Below are positions 34,304 through 45,756 of a DNA stretch of 64,000 nucleotides, one piece after another. Positions within the stretch are counted from its first letter, which is position 1, and every line of letters starts with the position of its first letter. The DNA comes from Meandrina meandrites. Its lineage: Eukaryota; Cnidaria; Anthozoa; Scleractinia; Meandrinidae. The stretch lies in assembly GCA_963693305.1 (NCBI GenBank), contig OY855913.1, positions 16,089,022 through 16,153,021 of the forward strand, in the 5' to 3' direction. The position numbers and the translations under genes are program-made. The notes beneath the pieces are model-generated. The model was not told where the DNA came from, did not search any database, and saw only the letters and a list, made by a program, of their open reading frames with translations.

Positions 34304-37300
34304 ATGTATCGTTGCATTTCTTGTTTGCGATGGTTTAAGCCAAGTTCCTTAAAAGTACCATGTAGAAGGATATATAGGGGCAAAGGAGGTGGTATTAGTG
34401 TGTTCACGACACCTCAAAGTGCGGACGTTTTCGTGGCTAGTTTACACGAAGAGGAACGCTACCTGCTTCAAGAAGCCTTGCGAATTCATGATCAAGCAAT
34501 TGAAAATATAGGTAAGTGAGAGTTAATAAACTATTAAAAGAGAAAGTCAGATAGTTTATATCTTCTACGTTATTTACGAGTCAAGAGTATGGTGTTTGGG
34601 GAATATGAAATCGCTTTCCTGAGTGATCTCAGCAGGACAACTCGGATTAATATTAATCCGTGGATTATAATAATAATAGATTATAATAGGCTTATTATAA
34701 TCCGGTAATAGATTATTATAATCCAGTAATAGATTATTATAATCCAGTAATAGATTATTATAATCCGGTAATAGATCAAGGCACGGAAAAAAATTGGAAG
34801 GATTAGATTATTATTACTAATATAATCCATATTAATATTAATCTCTATTATAATCGAGATAAATTCCCGTGAATGTTCGGAGATACTGATATACAGCTCC
34901 AATGACAGACACACTGCAGACATAACACAGGACTGATGGGACATAACTTTGACCACATCAGTCAAATGACGATCACTTGCATATGCTACAGCTGGTAGAT
35001 ACCACGATGTTGACCCTAGAAGTAAATGAATAGGAGCAAGCACCTCTTTGTTCTTTAAATAATGCCAATCTTCGGAAGCTTTGGACAAAGATTAACCCTA
35101 GATAGGAATAATATAAATACTACGTACGACTTTTATAGCAATCGTATGTAGGATTAATATATATCAGGATTAATATTAATATTAATATTTATGTAGGATT
35201 AATATTAATATTAATCAGATTAATATTAATCTTACATAAGATTAATATTAATCCTAATAGATTAAGGCACGGCTCAAACCTCAGTAATAGATTATAATAA
35301 TCTATTACTGGATTATAATAATCCATTACTGGATTATAATAATCATTAAGATTAATATTAATGCAATTAATATTAATCCAAGTTGTCCTGTCTCAGTGAC
35401 GACCCTGTTGAATATAAGCTTATAAATATTTTGCACACTTAATTGTTGTCTAGGTTATAAGGCTATAAGTTTAAATTTTGTATTAAACTGGTGAATTTTA
35501 TTCCTTCTCTTGCATCATTTAGGAAAGGAGAACACAGCTCCCCCCTCCGTGAAACAGTTGAGATTAGGTAACTTAGTTCAATCGATTTATTATTTTTATA
35601 TTTATATTTAAAAATTAGATTAGTATTCTTATATGTAGCTTGTGACTTAAACAACTGATATACATCAAGGAAGGTGAATGATACCCAAAAATACGTGGGC
35701 CTTGGAAAATTTTTCTCCAATCTCGAAATCTCGGAAGCCTTTGTGATGAGTCCCGAAGTCTAGTTTCTTTTTACTTTTCTTTCTGCCTCTGAGTCTCAAA
35801 ATGTGTAGTTCCAGAAAATATCCATACCCCCACCACGGAGGGAATTTTAGCTAAGACCCCCACCTCTCCGGAATTTCCATTTTTGTGAAGAAAAAAATAC
35901 CCCCCCTCCCCTCCGGAATTTCTAAAAGTTTCTTTCATACCCCCCTGCCCCTCTGGAAAAAATAAATTGAAAAGAAATTGTGCAAATGTTCTAAACGCAA
36001 GGCCGCTTTCTCTTGAAAACATGACTCTGGTGTACAACCGATGGATTGAACCATCTTAAGATGATACAGATGAGACAAAAAATACATCCGACTCAGTAAT
36101 TTCATCAATAGTAAACAGAAAAAATATCTAGTAGTCACTTGTAAGATTACCTTGATGTATAACCATCTATCCCCTTTCATTCCAATTTGAAAGAAAAGCA
36201 CTAAATGTATTAGAACAAGGATTGAAAACTGTTGACAACATTCATCATAAACATGATCACAAAATCGCAATGAAATTGTTACACTATTTTCATCATCAAT
36301 AAACAGAAACCTTTTTACAAGCAAGAACGACTTTCTTTCGATCGCACGCAAGAAACAAACAACTCTAGTCACCAGACTGAGTGCATTTCGCTCAAACCAC
36401 GTGACAATGCTTACTTGGACTGGTACAAGAAATGGCGATCGCTTTCATGGAACAACATGGAGGATTTCTGTGAATTTGTTAGCTTTCACTGTACTTTCAG
36501 GAGGAAGAAAACCTGTTTAAAATGCAATGTGGTCATGTATCAAAAACCTAGGCTTTATTTTCTATGTAACAGATTTTCAGAGTAGGTAAGAAATGATTTT
36601 GAAACACATTTGCATGGCATGGAACTTGACCACCTGGAAACGTAAATTCACTGACAACCCCCCCTCCTCTCCAGAATTTCCTGGGCCTGTGAGCCCCCAC
36701 CCCTCTGGAATTCAATTCCCTCTCTGGTGGGGGTATGGATATTTTTCTGGAACCACACAATTTTGGCCACAAGGTCTTGGAGTCTCAGATTTTTCATTTC
36801 AGCCAAGGGTCTCGGTCAAAATGTATCATTGCGAGCGAGGAAAGTCAGTGTCACATGGCTCACTCATTAGATTCTACTTACTCTACTCAGTCTTTTGAAG
36901 GAATTAAGGCCCAAGGAGAAATATAGGTTCCTTTTCAAATGAGATGCACACTCATTTGATCAGGTTTCTGCTAACAATATTAATATGCTCCTCATTAACT
37001 TCATGAAGTTTTGGACGCCATATTGAAATCGCTTGAAAGCAAGCTCAGTGGTTTCAGAAAAATAATTCTCCCGCAATTCAACATTGATTTGAAATGTGTG
37101 TATGATCATAGTCTTTGGAATATACTGGTGTGAAATGTAGTATATACACCCAAAGATTATGCATACTCGGTTCAAGACAAAAAAGTCTGCCTGAAAACCA
37201 GTAAACCCTATTGTGCCCCACGTCCCCGTTAATCCATTAAAAGGGATTAGAATGTTGCTAGCTTAAGGTCACGCAGGAGCCTTGCTCATTAATAAATTAT

Positions 37301-40300
37301 TTAGCAAAATTTATTGAATGGGTGTAAAGCTGTAATTCTCTGAATTTTGAACATTGATTATCAAAGATTTTAATAGGTAAGGATAGAATTGCACAATGAT
37401 TATTGTTTTACTGGCAGGTCAATGTAAAGTGTGATATCACAATAAACTGCAGATAATGCAATTTTGGGTCTAAGTTTTCAGCCAGAATAGTGCACCGAAT
37501 AATTTAAATGACTATATATTTTGTGTTCTGGCATTAGTAAGAATGAAATTCTTGAAATTATTCAAAAATTGCTAGAAGTTATTGGCTTCTACGAGAGTAA
37601 AAATGTGAAATCTAAACTTTGAAACATGCTATCTTCAAGTTCTTTTTGAAACGGAAGTTTTAAAATTCACTTTTGCCAGAACACAATAGAGTATGTAATT
37701 ACCAAGTTTATGTTCCTTGCGAATCAAGTCCTGAAATTCTATATCATTCAGTGGAGAAAACTTGGACACAAAATTGCAGGTTTTAAAAATGCCTTTTAAT
37801 AAATGGTTTGCGGCAAGATTGAGTTTGTGGCCGCCATTTTATAGGCCTCGTGGGGCCAAGGGGGGATCTCATGATAAAACAAATTCAAAATGCACCCAAA
37901 CAACTCTACCCATTGGGAGAGGTCAAGAAAGTGCGTCTTTAAAAGTTTGGGTGAAATTGATTTCATCATCACCATTTTGTGGGCCTTCTGGTACCAAGGG
38001 GAAAGGCATCCAGAAGTACTTGACATAAAATCTTACAAACTTCCAATGAAACTATCTTTAGTTAAAAACTAAGAGAAGTTTAAATCCATTAGAAATGACT
38101 GTCTTTGATGGCTGCCCTTGGGCAGACTACATTACTCTGTTCTTGAATGATGTTGATTCCTATTTGCCAAGTTTCACCTGTCCAATCTCTCTACATATTA
38201 AGAGATTCCAATTTTTCCCTTAACATTGCTGGTAACTGAAAGTAGTGACCTCAAATGTGTGGTTTCTCTGACTTGTCTTATACAATGCATATATTTTTGG
38301 GTTTTATCTTCTCAGTTGCATTCCATAGTGCTATTCCGTTTGTTGGATTTGGATTCTTAGATAATGCTGTCATGATTATAGCAGTGAGTATATTAGTTTA
38401 TTCAATCTATACAGTTTATATGAGTTTGTTGCTGGTTCTCGTCCTTGCTCCAAGGATTTTTCTCAGGGTTTTCTGTTTTTCCTCCCTCCACAAAAACCAA
38501 CACTTCAATTTCAACAGGAATACACAGCACCGCAAGCTTCTAGCTTTAAATACTACCATGTCTAAACAAAGGTAATTTATTTTTATTTTTAGTATCTTCT
38601 CATTTTTAGGGAGAATACATAGATTTAACAATTGGGATGACCCTGGGGATTTCAACCATGGCAGGTTAGATATCTTTGTTTATCAAGTTGTGTTTTTGTT
38701 TAAGTTTAACATAATCTTCAGTGTATGAGAGAATACATGCAGCTCTAAATTAGCAGTGCATAAAATATTGAGCTCTTTGGTACCTGGATTTTTTTGGGCC
38801 AGGACCCCCTGGAGTCCTAAACCCCCTTGCAACCCTGAGAAGAAGACAAAAGAGTTACAAGCAAGACAACACATTCTGATAACTGAATGCTTATTTAATA
38901 CAGGCTTGCTTTAGGTTTAAAGTGGAGCTAACATTTCTAAAGAAATGTGTAGTTCCAGAAAGTATCCATACCCTTCCCACTGAAGGTTTTTTGGTTTGTA
39001 TCCCCCACCCCTCTGGGAATTCCAGTTTAGCCCCATACTTTCCTTTAAAAATTTTGGCTTTGATACCCCCCACCCCCCTAGGAATTTCCATTGACATTCC
39101 ATGGGGTGGGACGGTATGGATATTTTCTGAAACACCACAATACACATTAGCTGTCACGGTTCATTTAATTTGCAGGTCGTGGAAAGCTGGAGAAGCCAAA
39201 ATGCTTTTATAGGATAGCATTGTTACTTAACATAAAACAGTGTAACTGTAAACCAGCAAGCTCAGGACCTACACTGTTAGTAGCTACATGTAGCTATTAG
39301 AGCTGGCTACTCATGGCTAATATTTCTCCAGCTGAAAGAGAGTTTATCACAGGCTGAAATTTCACCAGAAAACAAGGACTTGAAGTAATTTTGAAGGCAA
39401 AAGACCAGAAGTGCTGGTTGGTCAATATTTTGAGCAGCCTAGTTTTTTTTTATTAGGAACATCTCTGTGAACTGAATTTTTCTTAAATACATGTACAGTC
39501 ATGTAGCACATTCCTAAAGAAATTAAATTAATCTGAATTTAAATGATTTTGGTTCCAGCTGCTGCCCTCGGCAACATTGTGTCTGATGTCTCTGGAATAG
39601 GGTAAAATTAATTTGCAACCAGTTATATTTAAATATTGTAATATTGTTGCTGTTTAGTTGACTCTTTCTCAAAACCATTTTTGATATCCAAATTATATTG
39701 CAATGTTGCAATATGCAATTTAGCTGTGAGTGCCTTGTACAAGATGTATTTTCTTGAGTGGTGCATTGTAGCCAGTTTTATTTTCACATACAGTGTATGG
39801 TGGGTGGCACAGTGGCTTATCTGGTAATGGTTTAATAGTGTGTTTGACCCCATGCAGATGGAGATCAGTCAGTTAATAAGTTCCAGTTCAACTCTGGACA
39901 GGATAACTGTTTTGTTCTGACACTACGTGATGGCTGATTTTGCCATCTTTTTTTAAAGACTCAAAAGAATAACCCAGCAGCTAGAGTAGCTGGCCAAAAT
40001 TATTGAAGTAGACAGTGATTTTGTCTGCCAGCCAGCCACTTTTGGAAATCCCAACTTCAGTTACCCTTGCAAACACAACAACAACAACAACAACAAGCAC
40101 AAATAACTTGTAGCATGCAGTTTCATATTAGTAATTTAACAAGGGTGAGTTAAGGTGAGATTTGTGATTTGCGATATGTTGTGTCATTTGATGCAGGCTT
40201 GCTCATTATGTTGAGGCGGCAACAAATAGGCTGGGATTTGAAAGCCCTCAGCTCAGTTCAAAACAAACAGAAATGCCAAGAACAAGATTTGTGATAAACA

Positions 40301-41120
40301 TGGTAAGTGCTGCATATTGCACCTAACATTAACTGTACATGCGGTTTAAAACATAATTGAAATAAATTTTGTTAACGTGTCAATTCTCTACCACTGCGCA
40401 TGCTATGATGATGAACTACAAGAGAAAGCTATGGGGAGTGTGTGCTCATTTTCAGGATCAGCTGCTGGTAATTGAGCCAACCTCTTGATTATTCTCTGCA
40501 TGGGATGGGTTGTTTGAAGGCTGATAAACACTAACCCAGGATTAAAATTTGATCCAAGTTTTATCCATTTAATTTTGTAATGAAGTGTTCAATGCTCTAA
40601 TTTTTTTGGAGTTCGAGATTAGTTGACATCAAAACTAGAGGATGGAAAATACCAACTGAAAACCTCTTTGCATTACAAATTTATTAACTGAACTGAAATC
40701 AAATTCGCACTAATCCTGAGTTTTCTCTTGCAACCTGTCCCTGTGATTGTTACTCTAAAATTTACAGTTCAAAATCAAACTGTGGCATGATTTTCCCTGC
40801 AAGTGAGTGCAAAAATAGTTCTGAGCATCTTCCATACTTGTGTCTTCAAAAGGTGGTAAATATTTTAAATTGAAGCTAATCGAAGTTTTTCTAACATACA
40901 CTCAGCCTGTAATTTATTTGTAGATCATTGTCATCCGATCCTCGTCACATAGGTGAATAGGTGGGAGAATTAAGCAGAACATTGTACTAGGCTATAAAAA
41001 TAAGTGATTTTTGTACTGTGTTCTTTCATTTTTTAGGGAAGAGCTTTGGGAATTGTTGTAGGATGTTTCATTGGTATGTTTCCACTGCTCTTTTACAGCA
41101 GCAAAGAAGAACAAGACTAG
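34304..41120 (+). CDS. TMEM65: Transmembrane protein 65
   Basis: Seven exons: 34304-34511, 35523-35567, 38316-38383, 38610-38664, 39559-39601, 40197-40302, 41037-41120. All are GT-AG with consistent phases, giving 202 aa. The ATG at 34304 opens a Cys/Arg-rich, acid-free start (MYRCISCLRWFKPSSLK) that fits a mitochondrial presequence. Then come SADVFVASLHEEERYLLQEA and three membrane segments. The first is in FHSAIPFVGFGFLDNAVMII, the second in GMTLGISTMAAAALGNIVSD, the third in ALGIVVGCFIGMFPLLFY. These match the vertebrate protein's hallmark blocks IPFxGFGFLDN and AAALGN. TMEM65 is an inner mitochondrial membrane protein tied to sodium-calcium exchange in mitochondria. Human TMEM65 is 240 aa, the difference lying at the N-terminus. 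Introns 1, 2 and 4 carry repeats. Confidence 0.95.
34633..35390. repeat. AT-rich inverted-repeat element in TMEM65 intron 1
   Basis: The ends pair: CAGGACAACTCGGATTAATA at the left with TATTAATCCAAGTTGTCCTG at the right. The interior is dominated by short palindromic words ATTAATATTAAT and GATTATTATAATCCAGTAAT, in direct and inverted arrays. AAGGCACGG occurs near both inner edges (about 34774 and 35265). No gene is encoded; the long minus frame (34681-35088) is a by-product of the repeat. Confidence 0.75.
35802..36759. mobile_element. TIR element (GTTCCAGAAAATATCCATAC family), copy 1
   Basis: The left end reads TGTGTAGTTCCAGAAAATAT then CCATACCCCCACCA; the right end is the reverse complement with small changes. 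Within both arms the word CCCCTCTGGAATTTCC (variants) repeats next to C-runs. It lies in TMEM65 intron 2. No TSD was resolved. Confidence 0.7.
38945..39139. mobile_element. TIR element (GTTCCAGAAAATATCCATAC family), copy 2, 195 bp
   Basis: A short member of the family at 35802-36759: TGTGTAGTTCCAGAAAGTAT at the left, and GGTATGGATATTTTCTGAAA at the right in inverse orientation. It has the same CCCCCACCCCTCTGGGAATT core. It lies in TMEM65 intron 4. Confidence 0.7.
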
Positions 41121-41526
41121 TAAAAGACTAGTAAAAGCTAGCAATGAAATTAAAATATTGTAATATTATTGTACTCTGTTCTCTTAATATGAATCTTCAT
41201 ACTTGGTAGAATTCTTAAAATGTTATGAGGTACATGTAGCTTCTTTTGGACATTTTTTAGAGGGAGCCAAAAATGTTCAAAATTCCAGAGTATATTGTTT
41301 TTTATTTTCAACTGAAGGTTGCTTGTGCGCTCTGGCTAATTGTTCCCTTATTTTTTATTTTTTATTTTTAATACATATTTAACTGAAGGTGGTTTGTGTA
41401 CTCTGGTTAGTTGGTCCCTAGCTACGGACTATAATACTGGTGAACTACATGGAAAATCATAAAAAAGGGAAATACTTACATGTGTGTTTGTGCCACTCAT
41501 TTCTATGATTTACTGGTTCAATAAAG

Positions 41527-41983
41527 AGGGTCGTACAGGGGTATTCTCGTGATGCGTGATTAGCTGATTTTATTTTCCGTGAAACGTGAATTTAATAAAT
41601 TTATTCTTCGTGACCCGTGACCAGAAGGTTTTGCGTGACACGTGAAGAGCTTGAATTAATAACCGATATTCGTGATTTCACCACTTTATTGACTTTATTT
41701 TGCGTGATTTTGAGACGCGAGACCTCAAATGTGATCTCCGTATAATTATCATAACGTCAAACACTCTTTGTAGAGTAAGAACAGGATAAAAGAGTATGTT
41801 TCTTTCTTATTTTCTTAATTTCCTATCAATTTTGATTTCTTCAAACACTATTTGTAGCGTAAGAACAGGATAAAAGAGTATTTATTCTCGTGATTCGGGA
41901 AAATGAAATTTCAATATCCGTGATCCGTGATTCGTTATTTTTTTCGTCCGTGAATCGTGCCAGAGACCCCCCTGTACGACCCT
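41527..41983. mobile_element. hAT-like MITE, 457 bp, AGGGTC ends
   Basis: The ends AGGGTCGTACAGGGG and CCCCTGTACGACCCT are exact inverted copies. Flanks CAATAAAG (41519-41526) and CAATAAAC (41984-41991) match at 7 of 8 positions, as expected for an 8-bp hAT duplication. The interior is a string of CGTGA-containing words (CGTGACCCGTGACC, CGTGACACGTGAAG) and a direct repeat of GTAAGAACAGGATAAAAGAG. Confidence 0.8.
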
Positions 41984-42539
41984 CAATAAACCACTAAGCA
42001 TATTGAAAGAGTGTAAATCACTCGCCTTTGGTTTCTGTTTTGTTTATTCTCTAAATCAATTTATTCAATAGTCATTAAAAAACAGCTTGCTACAAACAGG
42101 TTTCGAAAAGGAAACCCAAAGGTTACCCGAATTTCTTAGCATAAAAAGAGAAAAAGTACAATATATACACTGTCAGGTAATGAAATAGCAATAAATCATA
42201 GAAATGCATGATCTAATTCTTAATTTAGAAACAATCCAACATTCACAGTCGTATATTATGCACATGTAGTAATGTTATACCAGTCTAAAATTGTTATAGC
42301 CTTTTTTTATCCCCTGTGATATTTTTAATGGGATTATTTGAGCTTTGAAGAGTTATATATCTTGGGGTATATATGTAACTGTATTTTACGACTGTTCAAG
42401 TTATTCAACGGGTCTTAATGTCAAATTACAGCACAATTCAATTCCTGTAGCGGGAAATAGCACAGGACATCTTAAAAAAGCTATTCATTCACAACTTACC
42501 GTGCACTAACCCTTATGACGTGTAGTATATGAAATGATT

Positions 42540-42638
42540 CATATATGAACTGCGGATATATATGAAGGTGATATGTGATCTTCGCAGTGAATTTCCAATT
42601 TAAGCAATTGGAATGAAGAAGCCTGAAAAAAAAAATCA

Positions 42639-42672
<34 letters not shown>

Positions 42673-42941
42673 GATACCGGTGCGATGCTCTCGTGGAGGT
42701 CACGGGTTCGAATCCCGTTAAAGCCCTGATTTTTTTTTTCAGGCTTCTTCATTCCAATTGCTTTTGGAAATTCACTGCAAAGATCACATATCACCTTCAT
42801 ATATATCCGCAGTTCATATATGAATCATTTCATATACTACACGTCATTTCACTCCTTTCACGGGAAAATAAGAACTCACAATTGACCTCGCTCCCAATGT
42901 GTGGCTTCATAGCTCAGTTGGTAGAGCATCGCACCGGCATC

Positions 42942-42975
<34 letters not shown>

Positions 42976-43060
42976 TGATTTTTTTTTCAGGCTTCTTCAT
43001 TCCAATTGCTTAAATTGGAAATTCACTGCGAAGATCACATATCACCTTCACTAACCCTTA
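42540..43060. repeat. Cluster of tRNA-containing repeat units, including an inverted pair
   Basis: Flanking words seen at 26.2-26.5 kb (ATATATCCGCAGTTCA, CACTCCTTTCACGGGAAAAT, TCAGGCTTCTTCATTCCAAT, GAAATTCACTGCGAAGATCA) recur here. One truncated unit is on the minus strand (tRNA-like part 42640-42692). It is joined directly to a truncated plus-strand half (42693-42727), and a full plus-strand unit follows, with its tRNA-like part at 42903-42974. The unit is about 250 bases, larger than a tRNA. Confidence 0.8.
42903..42974 (+). tRNA. tRNA-like sequence (anticodon position GGC)
   Basis: It has the same cloverleaf as 26340-26411 with one change in the loop (CCGGCAT), so positions 34-36 read GGC. 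It has C at position 33 and an A-C mismatch closing the anticodon loop. The identity change between copies argues for a drifting tRNA-derived repeat. Confidence 0.5.
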
Positions 43061-43736
43061 TCCTTACCGTTATGTAACCTGGTATTTGCAGTGTTCTAGT
43101 ATGTTACATGTTCTTGGTTTTAGTTCATGCAGTTCATATCTGTGTGTAATATTCATCATGTGGTGACAAACTTAAAGTAAAAAAAAAATATTAAAGAACG
43201 TTTACTTACCTTTTTCCTTGACATTTCAATTCTTTATTGAATGTAAAATTGATACGTCATTAAAAAATAACTTCAATAACTTTGGTTTTGAGAAGTCAGG
43301 AAACTATTTGTACAGCACAGACCCTCCCACTTGCTCAGCCTATGTTAATTAAGTAGTTCAGAATCAAGTAGGCACCTTTAATTTTGAAAGACATTTGCCA
43401 AAGTTCTGGAAATTTACTCAGTAACGTAAGGTGTGAATACACCTACAAAGAGAAACAGAAACCTAGCACACATCACCCTTATTCTGTTCCGTTTTTTATT
43501 GCTTGAAAGGTTCAACTATTCTTTCGTTGTCAAAAATGAGGAGAGAACAAAATGTCCACAGTAAAATAATCAGTTTGTGATCTCACTGTTTAGGTCAGTA
43601 ATACTGGGTTTTTACACCAGAATAACAGTGACACGGGGGAAGAGATTCGAATGAAGAAGCTGTTAGTAAATATCAAAGAATAGGCATGTGAAGACGATTA
43701 GACTTTAGCTCTTTAGTCTAAGTTCCCTACTTTATA

Positions 43737-45756
43737 CAGCTATTTCAATTGACGTTGTCGCATTGAAGCTTCAAGCCTACGTGACCGAATGGTGGTCTGG
43801 GTATTTCCTGGATTTTGCATATCAGTGTAGGGGAAATCTACAAGTTGGTATTTTTGCACATGAATTACATGAAGTATTTGTTTTTCATTTCGTGAGACCT
43901 TTTTGTGTGTCTTTTCTTTTATTGTTACTTGGTTTGAAATATCTTCTCAAATTTGGTGTGCATGGCTATAAAGTACCTGACCTTTTCTTCACATGTCTGA
44001 AGAGAAAAATAAAAACGTATGAAGTCTTGTTGCTCTTTCGTTATATCTCATTAGTATTCAGCACGTGCAGCACCCTCTACTTAAGGTGGCCCGCGGCTAT
44101 TTTTTGGGAACGGAGGTGCTCTTTTCTAAATCGAGTTTTGGGCATGTAAACCTCAACCGATTTTTCTGATTTTTGGTATTCGAAATAACAATTGTTCAAA
44201 TTTTATAAAGCTTTAAGTTATAGGGCAAACAAGGCAAACGATCACGAGATATTAGCGCTTTTGAAAAAATATATTTATGAAAAAAACGCAAGTATTTTCC
44301 AAATGCGACGATAGATTGTTTTCTAATTAATGTCAACTAGTTCAAATTATCCAAGTTGAGCAAGTTTCAACGAAATCGGCTGGGTAGAAATTGCTGCACA
44401 GTTGACTGTTGAATTTTTGCTTGAAAATATTATGCTTGTGTATAATTGGGAGCTGTTACAACAACGTTTAAGTAATGCTCAGATCCAAAGGATTATTTGA
44501 AAGCTTAATGCAAGCTAAAACGTTGCTGAAAAGTGTGGAAAGATCGGAAACTCCTAGAAAAAGTTGTAAACGAATGAAGAGGAAGAGGTTTACGATGCGT
44601 AAATTGTGAATTTTAAAATATTCATGTTTTTCGAATTAAAAAAACGACTTTATTTAGTTTCGTGTGTCTAATCTCGATGAAACGCGTCGAATTTTGCTCG
44701 CCAAGATGGCTAGTTCGCGTCTTCCATTTTGAAGCGCGGGAAACCCTCGCGTAACAGTAAATTATTCAAACTTGCGGCATTCTCAAGATTATTTAGCACC
44801 TGGAATTGAACATACCACGCCACATGCCACATTCATTTCTAAATAAAATGCATGAATACAAAGCTCAGCCGCAATTTTATCCGTGGCATGTTCATTTCCA
44901 GGTGCTAAATAATCTTGAGAATGCGGCAAGTTTGAATAATGTACTGTAACAAGAGCATTTTCAAAGCGCTCCAAAATGGAAGACGAGAAGTAGCTATCTT
45001 GGCGAGCCACATTCGACGAGTTTCATCGAGACTAGACACACGGAACTAGATAAAGCCGTTTGCACATATGCTGTATTTTCTCATACTTGAAAATAAAAGA
45101 AAAAAAATCGGTAGATTTTTTTAATTCTAAAAAAATGAATATTTTAAAATTCACAATTTACGCACCGTAAACCTCTTCTGCTTCATTTGTCTACAACGTT
45201 TGCTGGGAGTTTCCGATCTTTCCATACTTTTCAACAACGTTTTAGCTGGCATTAAGCTTTCAAATTATCCATGGGATCTTAGCATTACTTAAGCGTTGTT
45301 GTAACAGCTCCCAGTTATACACAAGCATAATATTTTGAAGCAAAAATTCAACAGTCAACTGTGCAGCAATTTCTACCCGGCCGATTTTGTTGAAACTTGC
45401 TTACATTAAAACTTCGATAATTTGAACTTGTGACATTGATTAGAAAAAAATCTATCGTCGCGTTTGGAAAATATTCTCGTTTTTTTCATAAATTGATTTT
45501 TTTAAAAACGCTAATATCTCGTGTTCGTTTATTTTGTTTGCCCTAAAGTTCAAAGCTTTATAAAATTTGAACATTTGTTATTTCGATTGCCAAAAATCAG
45601 AGAAATCGGTTAACGTTTACATGCCGAAAACTCGATTTAGAAAAGAGCACGTCCGTTCCCAGAAATAGCCGCGGGCCACCTTAAGCCCATACTACCTTTC
45701 GGTCTTGTCTCTAATCTTGAAGCTTCAATCAGACAGCGTTTCTGTTCGCCATGCTG
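43737..45756. mobile_element. Mariner-like element split by a TTAA palindrome
   Basis: The outer ends CAGCTATTTCAATTGACGTT and the inverse of AGCTTCAATCAGACAGCG.. are diverged relatives of the element at 18012-18437. The two halves (43737-44080 and 45685-45756) line up with that copy. The break falls exactly at the TTAA element 44085-45680, between ..CACGTGCAGCACCCTCTAC and GCCCATACTACCTTTCGG. The right terminus is degenerate. Confidence 0.65.
44085..45680. mobile_element. TTAA-flanked giant palindrome, 1596 bp
   Basis: The left end reads TTAA then GGTGGCCCGCGGCTATTT; the right end is AAATAGCCGCGGGCCACC then TTAA (44081-44084 and 45681-45684). The two halves are reverse complements along almost the whole length (arms about 770 bases). 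They meet near 44850-44880, where TTTAGCACCTGGAA faces TTCCAGGTGCTAAA. No transposase is encoded. Ends and TTAA sites indicate a piggyBac- or Kolobok-type mover; the palindrome makes it a foldback. Confidence 0.87.

Larger units (their letters stand above)
41121..43736. other. Intergenic, mobile DNA only
   Basis: No gene recognised downstream of TMEM65. The stretch contains the AGGGTC-ended element at 41527-41983 and the tRNA-like cluster at 42540-43060; the remainder is unassigned AT-rich sequence. Confidence 0.5.

Noticed and set aside
33850..34338. 162-aa frame upstream of TMEM65
   Set aside because: Begins in poly-G, then lysine-rich low complexity; overlaps the true TMEM65 first exon in another frame.
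34681..35088. 135-aa minus-strand frame rich in Ile/Tyr
   Set aside because: A direct product of the ATTATAATCC repeat array.
35935..36372. 145-aa minus-strand frame in TMEM65 intron 2
   Set aside because: Lies in a TIR element; no recognisable domain or splice partner.
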